Assembly (NCBI RefSeq): GCF_024518835.1
Contig: NZ_JANIGO010000001.1
Location: forward strand, 744,001-808,000
Direction: 5' to 3'
DNA: 64,000 nucleotides
Source of the DNA: Limnobacter humi
GTDB lineage: Bacteria > Pseudomonadota > Gammaproteobacteria > Burkholderiales > Burkholderiaceae_B
Shown: piece by piece, positions 62,728 to 64,000 of the stretch
How positions within the stretch are numbered: position 1 is the stretch's first letter
How the letters are laid out: each line of letters begins with the position of its first letter
Translations under genes and position numbers: made by a program
Notes under the pieces: model-generated
Told to the model about the DNA's origin: nothing
The model's database searches: none
What the model saw: the letters and a program-made list of their open reading frames with translations, nothing else

Positions 62728-64000
62728 GCAAAACCTTCTGCCTTGGGGGCTCGCAGCCGCAATGCATTGGCCACCACCACCGCACTGCTCAAGCCCATGC
62801 CCAGTGCGGCCATCCAGGGTGACAGCACATTGGACATTGCCAAGGGCAAGGCCAACGCGTTGTACGCCATGGCCCACAACAGGTTTTGCAAACTCAAACG
62901 GTGCGCCTGTTTGGCAATCGCCAACAAATCCACCAAGGCCTGCAAGCCAGGTCGCATCAGGAGAAAATCGGACTGTTCGGCACTCAACGTGCTGGCGCTG
63001 CAGGCTGCAACAGAAATATCCGACTGGGCAAAGGCTGCTGCATCATTCAAACCATCGCCCAGCATCAATATCCGGTGCCCCATGTGTTGTTGCTGCGCAA
63101 TCCAGCGCGTTTTTTCCTGGGGTGTGAGGCCACCCAAACGTACATCGAACTTCAGATTTGGCTGCCAGGCGTTGACGGTGTCGGGTTGATCACCCGATAA
63201 CAGCATGAGCCGATGGCTTGTGGACAGAGCATTCAGTTCACGATCCAGACCCGGAACAGGCTTCAACATCAATTCAAACTGTTGCGCAGCCAGCACTTTG
63301 AATGTTGCGAGATCTGGGTTGGGATCACCGGACAGCACTGCGACGTACACAGCACTCCCCGGTCCATCTGCAGAGTACTGCTGAGCCTGGTTCACTGTCA
63401 AACCCACAAACGGTGCCGACCCCAGGCGTATCACAGCAGTTTGACCATTCCATTGAACATCCGCTGAGATGCCCTTGCCGATCTTTACTTGAACATTGTT
63501 TAGTTGCATGGAGAGGTTCAGGCTCAAGCGATGAGCCTGAGGTAACAGCACCTGAACCAGCGCTTTGGACAAGGGGTGTGTGGAATATTGTGCCAAACGA
63601 AAAGCCACGGTATTCAACAGTGTCTCCGGCCAGTCATTGTGCTCAATCAGGCGAATACTTTGGCTTAAAACAGCCTCACGCGTGGTGAGCGTACCGGTTT
63701 TGTCCAAGGCGATCGTGTCCACGGCATGCAGATGGTCCAATGCCTCTGGAGAGCGGACCAACACCCCCCTGTCGGCCAACGCTCGAATGGCAAATAAACG
63801 CACCAGTGGCAGGGCCAGCGCCAAGGCGCAGGGGCAAGTCACCATCAACACCGCCACCACGGCAGACCAGGCTTGCGTTGGCTGCCCTTTCACCAGGCCC
63901 CAGTACACACCACTGGCCACGGCACAAACTGCCACCATGGCTACAAAGAGGGGAAGCAGCCCATCCAGCAAGGCGCGGTGGGCTGGCTTGTTGCTCAAGG
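62724..64000 (-). CDS. ccoI: Copper-transporting P-type ATPase CcoI (5' end outside window)
   Basis: Frame is open to the right edge; about 425 C-terminal residues are visible. TCPCALALALP is the CPC metal-binding motif, DKTGTLT the phosphorylation site, and GDGLNDAAAFAQSD the hinge motif. Supplies copper for the cbb3 active site. The metal-binding and first transmembrane regions lie outside. Overlaps ccoS by 4 bases. Confidence 0.9.
   Translation of the reverse strand, partial: LSNKPAHRALLDGLLPLFVAMVAVCAVASGVYWGLVKGQPTQAWSAVVAVLMVTCPCALALALPLVRLFAIRALADRGVLVRSPEALDHLHAVDTIALDKTGTLTTREAVLSQSIRLIEHNDWPETLLNTVAFRLAQYSTHPLSKALVQVLLPQAHRLSLNLSMQLNNVQVKIGKGISADVQWNGQTAVIRLGSAPFVGLTVNQAQQYSADGPGSAVYVAVLSGDPNPDLATFKVLAAQQFELMLKPVPGLDRELNALSTSHRLMLLSGDQPDTVNAWQPNLKFDVRLGGLTPQEKTRWIAQQQHMGHRILMLGDGLNDAAAFAQSDISVAACSASTLSAEQSDFLLMRPGLQALVDLLAIAKQAHRLSLQNLLWAMAYNALALPLAMSNVLSPWMAALGMGLSSAVVVANALRLRAPKAEGFA
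63518..63540. repeat. TCAGGCTCA-type hairpin copy 3, inside ccoI
   Basis: TCAGGCTCA, 5-base loop AGCGA, TGAGCCTGA: the same 9-bp stem as at 13789 and 45278, in coding sequence of ccoI on the other strand (Q-A-H-R-L-S-L). Confidence 0.75.

Overview
The window looks like chromosomal DNA of a betaproteobacterium of the order Burkholderiales. The reasons are the gene content and protein style of the cbb3 oxidase cluster, the acyclic-terpene (Atu-type) carboxylase cluster, cobalamin-dependent MetH, EptA and FNR. A Limnobacter-like genus would fit, but the sequence alone cannot prove it. No tRNA, rRNA, CRISPR array, integrase or transposase was seen, and no gap between genes exceeds about 300 bases.

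Layout. (1) 1-3840: a truncated metallo-beta-lactamase-fold lipoprotein, an SDR oxidoreductase, a secreted HExxH protein, a beta-barrel protein and a beta-carbonic anhydrase. (2) 3871-17053: an acyclic terpene / branched acyl-CoA catabolism regulon with a TetR repressor, AtuA-, AtuB-, AtuC-, AtuF- and AtuD-like proteins and a second acyl-CoA dehydrogenase. Four copies of one 16-bp operator palindrome (TCAAACG-N2-CGTTTGA type) lie before its transcription units. Two unrelated secreted, repeat- or alanine-rich proteins are interleaved, one with a retention-module-like N-terminus. (3) 17119-39296: a complete type III secretion system (T3SS), all on the minus strand and visibly richer in A+T than its flanks. 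It starts with sctV-D-N-O and runs Q-R-S-T-U-I-J-K-L-C-W, then needle, rod and translocator genes, and ends at a strong terminator. (4) 39560-54602: metH, a YgjV-like protein, a large hybrid histidine kinase, an HPP protein, TerC, a histidine phosphatase, two EamA transporters, an ABC1/COQ8 kinase and EptA. (5) 54664-64000: a micro-oxic respiration block (SafE-like protein, hemN, fnr, fixH-like, ccoG, ccoP, ccoQ, ccoO, ccoN, ccoS, ccoI) with FNR boxes between hemN and fnr and before ccoN.

The most unusual item is the last T3SS gene (17269-18081). Its N-terminal half carries the GDPHVD signature and Asp-rich loop of DUF1521, the calcium-triggered self-cleaving domain known from the rhizobial effector NopE1. 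Its last 45 residues are 29/45 identical to the C-terminus of a 77-residue needle/filament-like protein encoded 4.5 kb upstream in the same operon. It reads as a fusion of a self-cleaving domain to a T3SS filament-subunit tail. Neighbouring genes encode translocators (SctE, SctB), several small needle/rod-like proteins and two large secreted-looking proteins of unknown function. A recurrent hairpin (TCAGGCTCA-N5-TGAGCCTGA) occurs three times, twice inside coding sequence.
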